From the NCBI GenBank assembly GCA_958295725.1, contig OY282368.1:248001-312000 (forward strand): 64,000 bases of DNA, read 5' to 3'. Positions 34,964 to 44,278 of the stretch are shown here, one piece after another (positions within the stretch are counted from its first letter, which is position 1; each line of letters opens with the position of its first letter). The stretch is from an uncultured Alphaproteobacteria bacterium (GTDB taxonomy: Bacteria; Pseudomonadota; Alphaproteobacteria; UBA2966). Under the pieces are notes generated by a model, which did not search any database, was not told where the DNA came from, and saw nothing but the letters and a program-made list of their open reading frames with translations. The position numbers and the translations under genes were made by a program.

Positions 34964-35734
34964 ATGGCGCGTCTGGTGGACAAGGTAGCGATCGTGACCG
35001 GCGGAGGGTCGGGTATCGGGACGGCGACGGTTCGGAAGTTCGCGGTGGAAGGGGCGACCGTCGTGGCGACGGACATCGCTTCGGACGCGGGTTCCGCGGT
35101 CGTCGTGGAAATCGGCGCGAACGCCGTGTTTCTCCGTCACGACGTGACGGACGAAAGCCAATGGGAAACCGTCATGAAGGAGGCCGTCGATCGCTTCGGC
35201 AAGGTCGACATCGTGGTCAACAACGCCGGTATCATCGGTACCGGTGCGCCGCAGGACCCGGAAAACCTGTCGCTGGACGAGATGCATGCCATCGGCAAGG
35301 TCAACGTCGACGGCGTCTTGCTGGGCTGCAAGCATGCCATCATGGCGATGAAGGACCGGGGCGGCGCGATCGTCAACTTGTCCTCGATCGCCGGCATCTA
35401 CGCGACTCCCGGGCTCGTCCCCTACGGGGCGAGCAAGGGCGCCGTCCGGCAGCTAACCAAGTCGGTGGCCGCCTACTGCGGGCAGCGGGGTTACGGAATC
35501 CGCTGCAATTCGGTCCATCCGGGCATTGTCGAAACACCGATGGGCGAGACCGTTCTCAATTTGCTCTTCGACGATCCCGAACAGGGACGGGAGGAACGCC
35601 GCAAGCAAGTCCCCGTGGGCCGCCTCGGGCGGCCCGAGGACATCGCCAATGCCGTGTGCTATCTGGCCTCCGACGAAGCGAGTTTCGTGAACGGCGCCGA
35701 GCTCGTCGTCGACGGCGGACAGCTCATCCTGTAG
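34964..35734 (+). CDS. SDR-family oxidoreductase
   Basis: 256 residues from the ATG at 34964, with GAGGGAGAG upstream. Cofactor loop TGGGSGIG at 12-19, NNAG at 86-89, S141, Y154 and K158 (YGASK), ending in VNGAELVVDGGQ. Acidic D37 after the second strand suggests NAD preference. Substrate unknown. Converges on the fumarase gene with 26 bases between stops. Confidence 0.85.
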   Translation: MARLVDKVAIVTGGGSGIGTATVRKFAVEGATVVATDIASDAGSAVVVEIGANAVFLRHDVTDESQWETVMKEAVDRFGKVDIVVNNAGIIGTGAPQDPENLSLDEMHAIGKVNVDGVLLGCKHAIMAMKDRGGAIVNLSSIAGIYATPGLVPYGASKGAVRQLTKSVAAYCGQRGYGIRCNSVHPGIVETPMGETVLNLLFDDPEQGREERRKQVPVGRLGRPEDIANAVCYLASDEASFVNGAELVVDGGQLIL

Positions 35735-35760
35735 CGCGACCCGCTGGAACGTCCCGCGTC

Positions 35761-37389
35761 TCAGACCTCCGGCGGGATGTTGAACTCGGCGAAGAAATCG
35801 TTCCCCTTGTCGTCGATGACGATGAAGGCCGGAAAGTCCCGGACTTCGATGCGCCAGATCGCCTCCATGCCGAGCTCCGGATACTCGAGGCACTCGACCT
35901 CGGTAATGCAGTCCCGGGCCAGGCGGGCCGCCGGGCCGCCGATGGAGCCGAGATAGAAACCACCGTGGGTCTTGCAGGTCTCCGTCACTTGGCGCGACCG
36001 GTTTCCCTTGGCCAGCATCACCAGCGAGCCGCCGTGGGACTGTAACAGGCCGACGTAGGAATCCATGCGGCCGGCGGTGGTCGGACCGAACGATCCCGAG
36101 GCATAACCCTCCGGTGTCTTGGCGGGACCGGCATAGTAGACGCAGTGGTCCTTCACGTAATCGGGCAGTCCGTCGCCGGCGTCGATGCGTTCCTTGAGCT
36201 TGGCATGGGCGATGTCGCGGGCGACGATCATGGGCCCCGAAAGAGACAGCCGCGTCCGCACCGGATGAGCGCCGAGGGTGGCGCGGACGTCATCCATGGG
36301 CCGGTTGAGGTCGATCTCGACGACGTCTCCGCCGAGCCGGTCTTCCCGGATATCGGGCATGAACCGCGCAGGGTTCGTCTCGAGTTCCTCCAGGAACACG
36401 CCCGACGACGTGATCTTGCCGAGCACCTGCCGGTCGGCGGCGCAGGACACGCCGATGCCCACCGGACAGGAGGCGCCGTGACGGGGCAGGCGGACGACCC
36501 GCACGTCGTGGCAGAAGTACTTGCCGCCGAACTGCGCGCCGATGCCAAGTCCCCGCGTCATCTCGTGAACCTTGGCCTCGAGCTCCAGGTCGCGGAAGGC
36601 TTGGCCGTGCTCGTTACCGCTCGTCGGCAGGGTGTCGAGGTAACGGCAGCTCGCCAGCTTCACCATCTTCATGGTGAATTCCGCCGACAAACCGCCGATG
36701 ACGATGGCGAGGTGGTAGGGGGGGCAGGCCGCGGTTCCCAGCGTTCTCACCTTCTCCTCGAGGAAGCTCATCATGGAGTCGGGGTTGAGCAGGGCGCGCG
36801 TCTGCTGGAACAGGAAGGACTTGTTCGCCGATCCGCCGCCCTTGGCCACGAACAGGAATCTGTAGGCGTCTCCCTTGTCCGCATGGATCTCGATCTGGGC
36901 GGGCAGGTTGTTGCCCGTGTTGATCTCCTCGTACATCGACAGCGGTGCCATCTGGCTGTACCGGAGGTGGCTCTCCGTGAAGGTCCGCAGGATGCCGGCC
37001 GAGATTGCCGCCTCGTCGTCGCCGTCCACCCACACGGTCTCGCCCTTCCTGCCCATGACGATGGCGGTGCCGGTGTCCTGGCACATGGGCAGGACGCGGC
37101 CCGCAGCGATGTTGGCGTTCTTGAGCAGCTCCCAGGCCACGTAGCGGTCGTTATCCGAGGCTTCGGAGTCTTCCAGGATCCCGGCGAGCTGTCGCAGGTG
37201 TCCGGTCCTCAGAAGGTGGGCGCTGTCCTCGAACGCCTGAGCCGCCAGCAGGGTCAGCGCCGCCGGATCGATCTTCAGGATGGAGCGTCCACCCGCGTCG
37301 ATCCGGCTTACGTGATCCGTCGTTAAACGACGATACGATGTATCGTCGGCACCGAGCGGCACCATCTCGCGATGGGTGGAGTCGTTCAT
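35761..37389 (-). CDS. fumA: Fumarate hydratase, class I (iron-sulfur)
   Basis: 542 residues, close to E. coli FumA (548). Cluster cysteines C103 (PMCQDTG), C222 (ACPPYH) and C316 (GVSCAADR) are all present, as is C-terminal [13 protein letters not shown]. It hydrates fumarate to malate; the [4Fe-4S] cluster makes it oxidant-sensitive. The start is confirmed by homology running to the N-terminus ([14 protein letters not shown]). A perfect 9-base palindrome lies inside codons 14-21. Confidence 0.93.
   Translation of the reverse strand: MNDSTHREMVPLGADDTSYRRLTTDHVSRIDAGGRSILKIDPAALTLLAAQAFEDSAHLLRTGHLRQLAGILEDSEASDNDRYVAWELLKNANIAAGRVLPMCQDTGTAIVMGRKGETVWVDGDDEAAISAGILRTFTESHLRYSQMAPLSMYEEINTGNNLPAQIEIHADKGDAYRFLFVAKGGGSANKSFLFQQTRALLNPDSMMSFLEEKVRTLGTAACPPYHLAIVIGGLSAEFTMKMVKLASCRYLDTLPTSGNEHGQAFRDLELEAKVHEMTRGLGIGAQFGGKYFCHDVRVVRLPRHGASCPVGIGVSCAADRQVLGKITSSGVFLEELETNPARFMPDIREDRLGGDVVEIDLNRPMDDVRATLGAHPVRTRLSLSGPMIVARDIAHAKLKERIDAGDGLPDYVKDHCVYYAGPAKTPEGYASGSFGPTTAGRMDSYVGLLQSHGGSLVMLAKGNRSRQVTETCKTHGGFYLGSIGGPAARLARDCITEVECLEYPELGMEAIWRIEVRDFPAFIVIDDKGNDFFAEFNIPPEV
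37328..37348. repeat. Perfect palindrome inside the fumarase N-terminal coding region
   Basis: CGACGATAC (37328-37336), 3-base loop GAT, GTATCGTCG (37340-37348). It would form a tight hairpin in the fumarase mRNA about 40-60 bases after the start codon, or a dyad for a dimeric DNA-binding protein. Confidence 0.6.
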
Positions 37390-37520
37390 GGGACCTTCCC
37401 GGGTCGGATGCGAACGCGGGTCCCCAATGATAGCAGAGCCGTCCGGACGGCGCGGCGATGCGGACTTTGGGCCGTTCGGGTAGCGCGACGGTGGAAACCG
37501 CGCGAAGAGACCGGCCCGAC

Positions 37521-38033
37521 CTACGGGAAGACGGCCGTTTCGGACAGTACCAGCGTGTCCGACTTGTTCTCGGTGGTATAGGCGTCAAAGTCCGTGCCGT
37601 CGGCCTTGATCCGCCCGAGAGGGTCCTGTTCCGGGTCGATGACGAACCCCATGCGTATCATCACCAGCGGCTCTTCGCCGACCGACTCGAAGCGGTAGTA
37701 GGCACCGGCCGGCATGATGACGCCTTCGTATGGCTCGCACGACCGCCGCTCGTCCCTGGGCCCGATGAAATCCACCCGTCCCCGAAGGACGACGAAGGTA
37801 TGCTCGTCGTTGGGATGCGCGTGGATCGCGTTCTCGCCGCCCTCGGCATAGGTTTTGATGACGACCCACGAACGCCCGGTCGCGGCCAGGATGGTGTCGG
37901 TATTGCCCTTCTCCGGCAGGCGCGCCGTCAGATTGAAGAACTGGGGCGTCCCGCTGTCGTCCCGCGCGGCGCGGAGCTTGACGCCATAATCCTCCATGTT
38001 CTCGGCGTAGGGGAGAAATTCCTGCTGGCTCAT
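37521..38033 (-). CDS. Cupin domain protein
   Basis: 170 residues from the ATG at 38033. A single cupin barrel: first metal motif [15 protein letters not shown] (two His, Glu-like spacing) and second motif around [19 protein letters not shown]. Binds a divalent metal in most relatives; function unassigned. Separated from fumarase by about 130 bases and from the upstream Gfo/Idh gene by 95 bases, all on the minus strand. Confidence 0.8.
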   Translation of the reverse strand: MSQQEFLPYAENMEDYGVKLRAARDDSGTPQFFNLTARLPEKGNTDTILAATGRSWVVIKTYAEGGENAIHAHPNDEHTFVVLRGRVDFIGPRDERRSCEPYEGVIMPAGAYYRFESVGEEPLVMIRMGFVIDPEQDPLGRIKADGTDFDAYTTENKSDTLVLSETAVFP

Positions 38034-38128
38034 CGGGAGCACTTTCCTTTGAAGAAGAGACCGGACGGGAGAAACGATCCTCTCACGCGTCCGCGCCGGG
38101 CGCAAGCGATCCCCGGATTCCCGGCGGG

Positions 38129-39118
38129 CTACGCGAGATCGACGGCGCCGCCGTCGCGGGCCGCCGACTCGACAATCGCCTCGAGGACGGCGACACCGTG
38201 GATCGCCTGATCGGTCGGCAGCGGGTAGGGATCGCCGCCGGCGACCGCGGCGGCGAACGCCTCGAGCTCCGACCGGCAGGTATCGAGCTTTTCAAATTCG
38301 CGCGTCCGCGGTTGTCCGTCGGTCGCGCGTACGGTCATCGACCCATCCTCGTCGATACGCGCCCAGCCTTCGGTGCCGAACGCCTGGAGGCGGAACAGGC
38401 GCGCGGTCGCCGTCAGCGTGCCGAGCAGGCCCGTGGCTCCGGTGGCGAAGCGCAGCAACACGGCGGTCGTATCGTGCGACTCCACCGCCAGCACCTGCCG
38501 GAGGCTGTGGGCCTGGACCCGGGCGATGGGACCGGCGAGGTGGATGAAGGCGTCGATGCAATGGATGCCGAGCGATGTCATGCCGCCGGCCGGGCTCTCC
38601 ACGCCCTCGGAGCGCCAGATCTCCGGCGTCAGATCGAGGCCGTAAGGCGACGAGAACTGGCCTTCGAGATGTAGCACCCGGCCGACCTCGCCGGCCTTGA
38701 TCATCCTCTTCAGCATGGACATGGCCGGGAGGAATCGCCGGTCGTGACCGAGCGCCAGAACCACGCCCGCGGTCTCGCAAGCGGCGACGGCCCGCCGTGC
38801 ACTCTCGGCCGTGAGCGTGAATGGCTTCTCCACGAAGACGTGCTTCCCCGTCGCCGCGGCCCGTTCAATCTGCTCCGCATGTCGCGTGTGCGGCGTGGCG
38901 ATCGCCACGGCGGCGATCGTCGGGTCCGTCAGCGCCGCGGCGTAGTCGCTGCCGAGCATCATGCCGTGACGTTCGGCGAAGTCGTCCGCCCTGGCGGGCG
39001 TGCGGGTCACGGCGCGGGTGAACCGGATCAGATCCCCCTTGGGGTGCCCGGCGTCCTGCACCGAATCGACCAGACGCCGGCCCCAGCGTCCGAGGCCAAT
39101 GATGGCGGTATTCAGCAT
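38129..39118 (-). CDS. Gfo/Idh/MocA-family NAD(P)-dependent dehydrogenase
   Basis: 329 residues from the ATG at 39118 (a GTG immediately before is possible). N-terminal Rossmann GLGRWGRRL, the EKP motif VFVEKPFTLTAESA with catalytic lysine, and GGMTSLGIHCIDAF with the conserved His near the active site. These enzymes oxidise or reduce sugars, inositols and related cyclic polyols. Substrate unknown. Diverges from the carboxyltransferase gene. Confidence 0.85.
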   Translation of the reverse strand: MLNTAIIGLGRWGRRLVDSVQDAGHPKGDLIRFTRAVTRTPARADDFAERHGMMLGSDYAAALTDPTIAAVAIATPHTRHAEQIERAAATGKHVFVEKPFTLTAESARRAVAACETAGVVLALGHDRRFLPAMSMLKRMIKAGEVGRVLHLEGQFSSPYGLDLTPEIWRSEGVESPAGGMTSLGIHCIDAFIHLAGPIARVQAHSLRQVLAVESHDTTAVLLRFATGATGLLGTLTATARLFRLQAFGTEGWARIDEDGSMTVRATDGQPRTREFEKLDTCRSELEAFAAAVAGGDPYPLPTDQAIHGVAVLEAIVESAARDGGAVDLA

Positions 39119-39323
39119 CACGCGGTCTTCGGGGGCGATCTCGGCGCGGTCTCGGCGATCATCACGACGACCTTGCGGATATACGGAGACATGAGGTTAT
39201 AGCGCAGCTTCAATGTCATCCCGACTCTCCCTCGCCGGCGCGTTCGGACAAAGCGCGGATCCCGACGCTACCAGTCGGCGGGACGATTTGACAGGTCCCG
39301 GCGTCCGCGACATCGTGACGCTG

Positions 39324-40883
39324 ATGAGCTGGGAGCGCGAGGTCGAGGAACTCAACCGGCGCCGCGCGTGGGCAGAGGAGCTCGGCGGCCGCGAGAGCGT
39401 CGAGCGCTTGCATGCCCAGGGACGGCGGACGGTGCGCGAGCGTATCGCCCGCCTGACCGACCCCGGATCGTTCCACGAGGTGGGCAAACTCGCCGGGAAC
39501 CCCGTCTACGAAGACGGGAAGCTGAAGAAGGTCGTGCCGGCGCCTTACGTCATGGGACTGGCGCGGATCGACGGCCGCGAGGTCTGCGTCGGCGGCGAGG
39601 ACTTCACGATCCGGGGCGGCGCGAGCTGGAGCGGCGCCCGGTCCAAGGGCGGGCAGAGTGGCTTTGTCGAGGACCTCGCCTACGAATACCGCATCCCCCT
39701 GATCAACCTGCTGGACGGGGCCGGTGGGTCGGTCACATCGGCCAGGCGGCGGGGGTACACGGTGCTTCCCGGGGCGCACGGCTTCGAGCGCAACGTTGCG
39801 CTCATGGACACGGCTCCGGTGATCGGCGCCGTCCTGGGATCGGCCGCCGGCGGCCCCGCCGCACGCGCCGTGCTCACCCATTTTTCGGTCATGGTCAAGG
39901 GTATCAGCCATGTCTTCGTGGCCGGCCCGGCGATCGCCGAACGCGGCCTTGGTGAGGACATCGACAAGGAGGGGCTCGGGGGGTACAGGGTGGCGGTCGA
40001 CATCGCGGGCACGGTCGACAACGCCGTCGACAGCGAAGACGAGAGCTTCGCGCAGATCCGTCGCTTCCTCGGTTATATGCCGCGGAACGTGTACGAACTT
40101 CCGCCGGCGGTCGCCGCCGCCGATCCTCCGGACCGGGCGGAGGAGGAGCTCCTGTCGATCGTGCCGCGGGAGAGGCGGCGGCCCTACGACATGCGGCGGC
40201 TCGTCGAGCTGATCATCGACCGGGGATCGGGCTTCGAGATCCAGCCGACCTTCGGCCGCGCCGTGTTCACGTTCCTCGCGCGCTTCTCGGGCCGGCCCGT
40301 GGGCGTCATCGCTCACAACCCCGCCTACTACGGGGGCGCCGTCGATCCCAGGTCTGCCCGCAAGCAGACCAGGTTCATCAGGCTCTGCGACACCTTCCAT
40401 ATTCCCATCGTCTTCTTCGTCGATACGCCGGGTTTTCTGGTGGGTCGCAAGGTGGAGGAGGAAGGGATGATCCGGGACGGCGTAGAGAGCATGGCCGCGT
40501 TGTTGAAGGCGCGGGTGCCGGTGCTCACGGTGATCGTGCGTAAATGCTACGGCATCGCGGGCACCGTGCCGTTCGACAAGAACGGCGTGGATTTCCAGGT
40601 CGCCTGGCCGTCCGCCGAATGGGGCTCGCTGCCCATCGAAGGGGGTGTCGCCGTGGCCTTCCGACGGGAGATCGCGGCCGCGGCCGACCCCAGGAAGCGG
40701 GAGGCCGAGCTCGAGGCGGAGTTCCGCGAGCTGGCCTCGCCGTTCCTCACGGCTCAGGCCTTCGCCGTCGAGGACGTCATCGACCCGCGCGCCACGCGTC
40801 CGCTGCTGTGCCGGTTTCTGGACGCGGCGCAAGCGCGTCTCAGGGCCGACTTCGGTCACGGAGCGACGCCGGCGACCTCGTAG
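39324..40883 (+). CDS. Acyl-CoA carboxylase beta subunit (carboxyltransferase)
   Basis: 519 residues from the ATG at 39324 (GTG at 39315 also possible). Crotonase-like carboxyltransferase halves: LLDGAGGSVTSA with KGISHVFVAGPA in the first, and FVDTPGFLVGRKVEEEG plus RKCYGIAGTVPFD in the second, the propionyl/methylcrotonyl-CoA carboxylase pattern. A working carboxylase also needs biotin carboxylase and carrier domains, which are not in this window, so a partner must be elsewhere. Its 3' end overlaps the convergent gene by 28 bases. Confidence 0.86.
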   Translation: MSWEREVEELNRRRAWAEELGGRESVERLHAQGRRTVRERIARLTDPGSFHEVGKLAGNPVYEDGKLKKVVPAPYVMGLARIDGREVCVGGEDFTIRGGASWSGARSKGGQSGFVEDLAYEYRIPLINLLDGAGGSVTSARRRGYTVLPGAHGFERNVALMDTAPVIGAVLGSAAGGPAARAVLTHFSVMVKGISHVFVAGPAIAERGLGEDIDKEGLGGYRVAVDIAGTVDNAVDSEDESFAQIRRFLGYMPRNVYELPPAVAAADPPDRAEEELLSIVPRERRRPYDMRRLVELIIDRGSGFEIQPTFGRAVFTFLARFSGRPVGVIAHNPAYYGGAVDPRSARKQTRFIRLCDTFHIPIVFFVDTPGFLVGRKVEEEGMIRDGVESMAALLKARVPVLTVIVRKCYGIAGTVPFDKNGVDFQVAWPSAEWGSLPIEGGVAVAFRREIAAAADPRKREAELEAEFRELASPFLTAQAFAVEDVIDPRATRPLLCRFLDAAQARLRADFGHGATPATS

Positions 40884-41863
40884 CAGCGTTCCATCAACCG
40901 CAACGACTCGAGATTGTCCAGCCGGTCGGTCCAGAACGGCTCGCCCGTGCGCACTCCGTTCGCGAAGTCCCGTACCGCGTTGGTGAAGCAGGCCTGGAAG
41001 TTCGCCGCGAGGTCGTGCTCCACCGGCGGCGCGTCGTCGCCGACGAGGAACAGTCTGTCGCGGTCGAAGACCATGGCGTCCCTGGCGCCGATCAGTTCCA
41101 GTCTGTCGCTCGGCCTCGCGGGATACCCAGGCGCGGACATGCTGCCGTCGACCACGGCCGTCACGCCGTTCTCTCCCCGCATGACGATGATCGCCACGTC
41201 CTCGCCGACGAGGTCCTTGTTGATCCGGTCCATCTCCACGGATATCACCTCGAACTCACCGAGCAGGGAGCGCAGGACGTCGAGTTGGTGGATCAACAGC
41301 TCGAACACGATGAGGCGCTCGAACGTCGCCAAATAGGGTTGGCGGACCAGATCCGGTGGCGTCGCTCCGTCGGTGGATGGCGCGAGTCCGGGGCTGCGGA
41401 CGGTCATCCGTGCATGGGTGACCCGTCCGATGCGGCCTTCGCGCAGCCACTCTCCCATCTGAAGGTAGTGAGGCCGCCAGCGATAGTTCTCGTGGACCAT
41501 GAAGCGGATACGGTCGCCGACGTCCGCGATCAGGGATTCGGCCTCCGCTACGGTTGGCGTCACGGGTTTCTGGGAGCAGGCATGAACCCCGTGATCGGCC
41601 GCGAGGCGGACCAGGTCGGCGTGGGTATCGACCGGCGTCGCGATGTCCACGGCCTCGGGCCGCGCGTCTTCCAGCATCCGGGCGAAATCCGTGTACACGG
41701 CCGGGATGCCGAATTCTCTCGCGCGTCGCTCCGCCTTCTCGGCGACCGGATCGCAGATGGCGACGACATCCACCTCCTCCACCACCGACCAGCCATTGAG
41801 GTGGAACTGGCTCATCAGACCCGCCCCGGCGAAGGCCACCCGGAGGTTGGCGCTGTCGATCAT
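40856..41863 (-). CDS. Gfo/Idh/MocA-family dehydrogenase
   Basis: 335 residues from the ATG at 41863 (41884 is an alternative). Rossmann start LRVAFAGAGLMSQFHLNGW, catalytic-lysine region ACSQKPVTPTVAEAESL (Q in place of the usual E of EKP), and a substrate domain. Substrate unknown. Its ATG overlaps the TGA of an open frame upstream (see pseudogene entry), as in coupled operons. It is only distantly related to the dehydrogenase at 38.1 kb. Confidence 0.83.
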   Translation of the reverse strand: MIDSANLRVAFAGAGLMSQFHLNGWSVVEEVDVVAICDPVAEKAERRAREFGIPAVYTDFARMLEDARPEAVDIATPVDTHADLVRLAADHGVHACSQKPVTPTVAEAESLIADVGDRIRFMVHENYRWRPHYLQMGEWLREGRIGRVTHARMTVRSPGLAPSTDGATPPDLVRQPYLATFERLIVFELLIHQLDVLRSLLGEFEVISVEMDRINKDLVGEDVAIIVMRGENGVTAVVDGSMSAPGYPARPSDRLELIGARDAMVFDRDRLFLVGDDAPPVEHDLAANFQACFTNAVRDFANGVRTGEPFWTDRLDNLESLRLMERCYEVAGVAP

Positions 41864-42090
41864 GGTGGTTCCCGTCGCAAGCATGGCGCACCGTCATCCG
41901 CCAGCCCACCATAGGAGAGGACGATCGCCCTCGACAAGGGCCTGTCGCGGAGTTGGGGCCGGGCCTCGCCGTCGGCCTTGAGGCCGAACGCGAGGAAGGC
42001 GCCGCCGACCCCGACCACGGCGTCGAGCTCGACCTGCGGCTGAGGCGGTAGGGGCGCGCCAGCCGTATCCCCCTCCCGGCCTCCTTCCTG
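41860..42090 (-). pseudogene. Possible 3' remnant of a gene once upstream of the Gfo/Idh gene
   Basis: An open minus-strand frame of 76 codons with coding-like composition (it contains VELDAVVGVGGAFLAFGLKA and AIVLSYGGLADDG) ends at a TGA overlapping the next gene's ATG by ATGA. There is no ATG; a GTG inside it would give a 53-residue peptide. The upstream side is closed by a TGA at 42091-42093. I do not recognise the family. It could be a truncated gene tail or chance. Confidence 0.3.
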
Positions 42091-42227
42091 TCAGGGGGGA
42101 GGAGCGCGAACGGATCCGGCGGCGGGGAAGCCTATGACCCGTCCCATACGGTGTCTCTCGTCGCTCGGAGAACTGTGCTAAAGGACGGCGTCTTCACCGT
42201 ATTCCCCGCTCCCACGGGAACTCGCGC
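41864..42227. other. Divergent intergenic region (364 bases)
   Basis: Lies between the Gfo/Idh gene (minus) and hyuA (plus). Apart from the possible gene remnant at 41860-42090 nothing is supported; 42060-42130 is a purine/pyrimidine-skewed stretch (CCCCTCCCGGCC, GGGGGGAGGAG) with no evident promoter. Confidence 0.5.
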
Positions 42228-44264
42228 ATGGCCCACCTGATCGGCGTCGACGTCGGCGGCACCAATACCGACCTGGTCTTCGTGGATACCGAAGCGGGCG
42301 AACTGCGTCTCGCCAAGGTGCCGTCGACGCCGACCAACCAAGCGGACGGCCTGATGCGCGGGATCGACATCCTGGGCGTCCCGCTGAACGAGGTGGATCT
42401 GCTGATCCACGGCACGACCGTGGCCACCAACGCCGTGATCGAACGCAAGGGTGCCCGCTGCGGCCTGATCACGACCAGGGGCTTCCGAGACGTCCTCGAG
42501 ATGGGGCGTCGCGACCGCCGCCAGACGTATGGGCTGTTCGGCGATTTCCAGCCCCTGATCGACCGCGAGGACCGCCGCGAGGTGGACGAACGGGTCAGCG
42601 CCGAGGGAGACATCCTGACCGCCCTCGATCCCGACGAGGCGCGCGCCGTGGCCGAGGCGCTCGCCGAGGCCGGCTGCGAGGTCCTGGTCATCTCGTTCCT
42701 GCACGCCTACGCCAACCCGCACAACGAGGAGGCCGCCGGCGCGGCGGCGCGTGAGGTCTGGCCCAACGACTTCGTCGTCACGAGTTCCGAGGTCCTGCCC
42801 GTGGTCCGCGAGTTCGAACGGACCAGCACTGCCGTCGTCAGCGGCTACGTCCAGCCGCTCATCTCGCGATACCTCACGCGCTTGGGAGAACGGCTGAACG
42901 AGGGCGGCTACGACAAGGAATTCCTCGTCGTCCAGCTGAACGGCGGCGTGATGACGGCGTCCGTGGCGGCGCGGCTGGCCTCCAACACCATCCTTTCCGG
43001 ACCCGCCGCCGGCGTCACCGCGGCGGCGGCCATCGCCGCCGACATGGACATCGGCGAAGTGGTGTGCTGCGACATGGGCGGCACCAGCTTCGACGCCTGC
43101 ATCATTCGTGGCGGCAAGCCCCTGATCGCCGGTGAGAAATACCTGGACTTCCGTATCCCGCTGAGCCTGCCGATGCTCGACGTCGACGCCATCGGGGCGG
43201 GTGGTGGCAGCATCGCGCGCCTCGATTCTTCCGGCATCGTCGAGGTCGGCCCGGAGAGTGCGGGGGCCGACCCGGGACCGGCCTGCGCCGGGCGCGGCGG
43301 AACCGAGCCGACGGTGACCGACGCGAGCCTGACGCTCGGATACCTCGACCCCGGCGAGGTCATCGGGCGGGACGAGGGGATCGGCATGGACGTCGAGATG
43401 GCGCGCGCGGCGATCCGGGAAAAGATCGCCGGGCCGCTCGGTCTGGCGGTGGAGGATGCCGCGGAGGCGATCCTCACGGTCACCGGCGCCAGGATGGCAG
43501 GCCATGTGCGGGGGAATCTCCTCGGCAAGGGTCTCGACCCGCGCGAGTTCTCGGTGATCGCCTTCGGCGGCGCCGGTCCGGTTCACGTGAACCGGATCAC
43601 CCGCGAGGTGGGTTTCCGCTCGGCCATCGTCCCCGCCTATCCGGGACTGACATCGGCGCTCGGGTGCGTGCTCGGCCGCCTGCGGCACGACTACCTGCGC
43701 ACCGTGAACGTCGCCCTCGATACGCTCGATCCCGCCGTCCTCGGCGCGATCTTCGACGAGGAGACGCGGAAGGGACGCGCGTTGCTCGACGCGGAAGGCG
43801 TGCCCGCGGACCGGACCGCGGCGACCCTCGGGGCGGACATGTGCTACGCCGGTCAGGCCTATGTCATCCAGGTGACCTTCCCCGACGACGAGGCGCTGTC
43901 GCGGGACTCGATCCGGACGGCCTTCGAGGCCGCCTATCGCGAACGGTTCGCCAACCTGCTGCCGCACGCGAGCATAAGGATCGTCAGCACCCGGGTGACG
44001 GTCGCCGACACCGGGGGCGTTCCCTCGGTCGCCGACTTCGTCTCCGCGCCCACGGATGCGAGGCCGACCGTCGGTACCGCGCGAACCTACTTCGGCGGTG
44101 CCTGGATCGATGCGGCCAAGTACCGCCGGGCGGAACTCCCAGCGGGGTTCCGCCTCGACGGACCGGCATTGCTCACGCAGCCCGATTCCACCACACTGAT
44201 CGAACCGGGCTTCTCCGCCACAGTGCACCCGACGGGGAACCTGTTGATCGAAGCGAACACCTGA
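42228..44264 (+). CDS. hyuA: Hydantoinase/oxoprolinase subunit A (HyuA)
   Basis: 678 residues. Actin-like ATPase signatures: N-terminal GVDVGGTNTDLVF, HGTTVATNAVIERKG, and SGPAAGVTAAAA followed by DMGGTSFD and GAGGGSIA. With HyuB it forms the ATP-dependent amide-ring-opening enzymes (N-methylhydantoinase, 5-oxoprolinase) or acetone-carboxylase-like enzymes. HyuB follows 14 bases downstream and an FAD/GcvT demethylase next, favouring an N-methylated substrate, by inference. Confidence 0.9.
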   Translation: MAHLIGVDVGGTNTDLVFVDTEAGELRLAKVPSTPTNQADGLMRGIDILGVPLNEVDLLIHGTTVATNAVIERKGARCGLITTRGFRDVLEMGRRDRRQTYGLFGDFQPLIDREDRREVDERVSAEGDILTALDPDEARAVAEALAEAGCEVLVISFLHAYANPHNEEAAGAAAREVWPNDFVVTSSEVLPVVREFERTSTAVVSGYVQPLISRYLTRLGERLNEGGYDKEFLVVQLNGGVMTASVAARLASNTILSGPAAGVTAAAAIAADMDIGEVVCCDMGGTSFDACIIRGGKPLIAGEKYLDFRIPLSLPMLDVDAIGAGGGSIARLDSSGIVEVGPESAGADPGPACAGRGGTEPTVTDASLTLGYLDPGEVIGRDEGIGMDVEMARAAIREKIAGPLGLAVEDAAEAILTVTGARMAGHVRGNLLGKGLDPREFSVIAFGGAGPVHVNRITREVGFRSAIVPAYPGLTSALGCVLGRLRHDYLRTVNVALDTLDPAVLGAIFDEETRKGRALLDAEGVPADRTAATLGADMCYAGQAYVIQVTFPDDEALSRDSIRTAFEAAYRERFANLLPHASIRIVSTRVTVADTGGVPSVADFVSAPTDARPTVGTARTYFGGAWIDAAKYRRAELPAGFRLDGPALLTQPDSTTLIEPGFSATVHPTGNLLIEANT

Positions 44265-44278
44265 GACGGGATCAGGAC

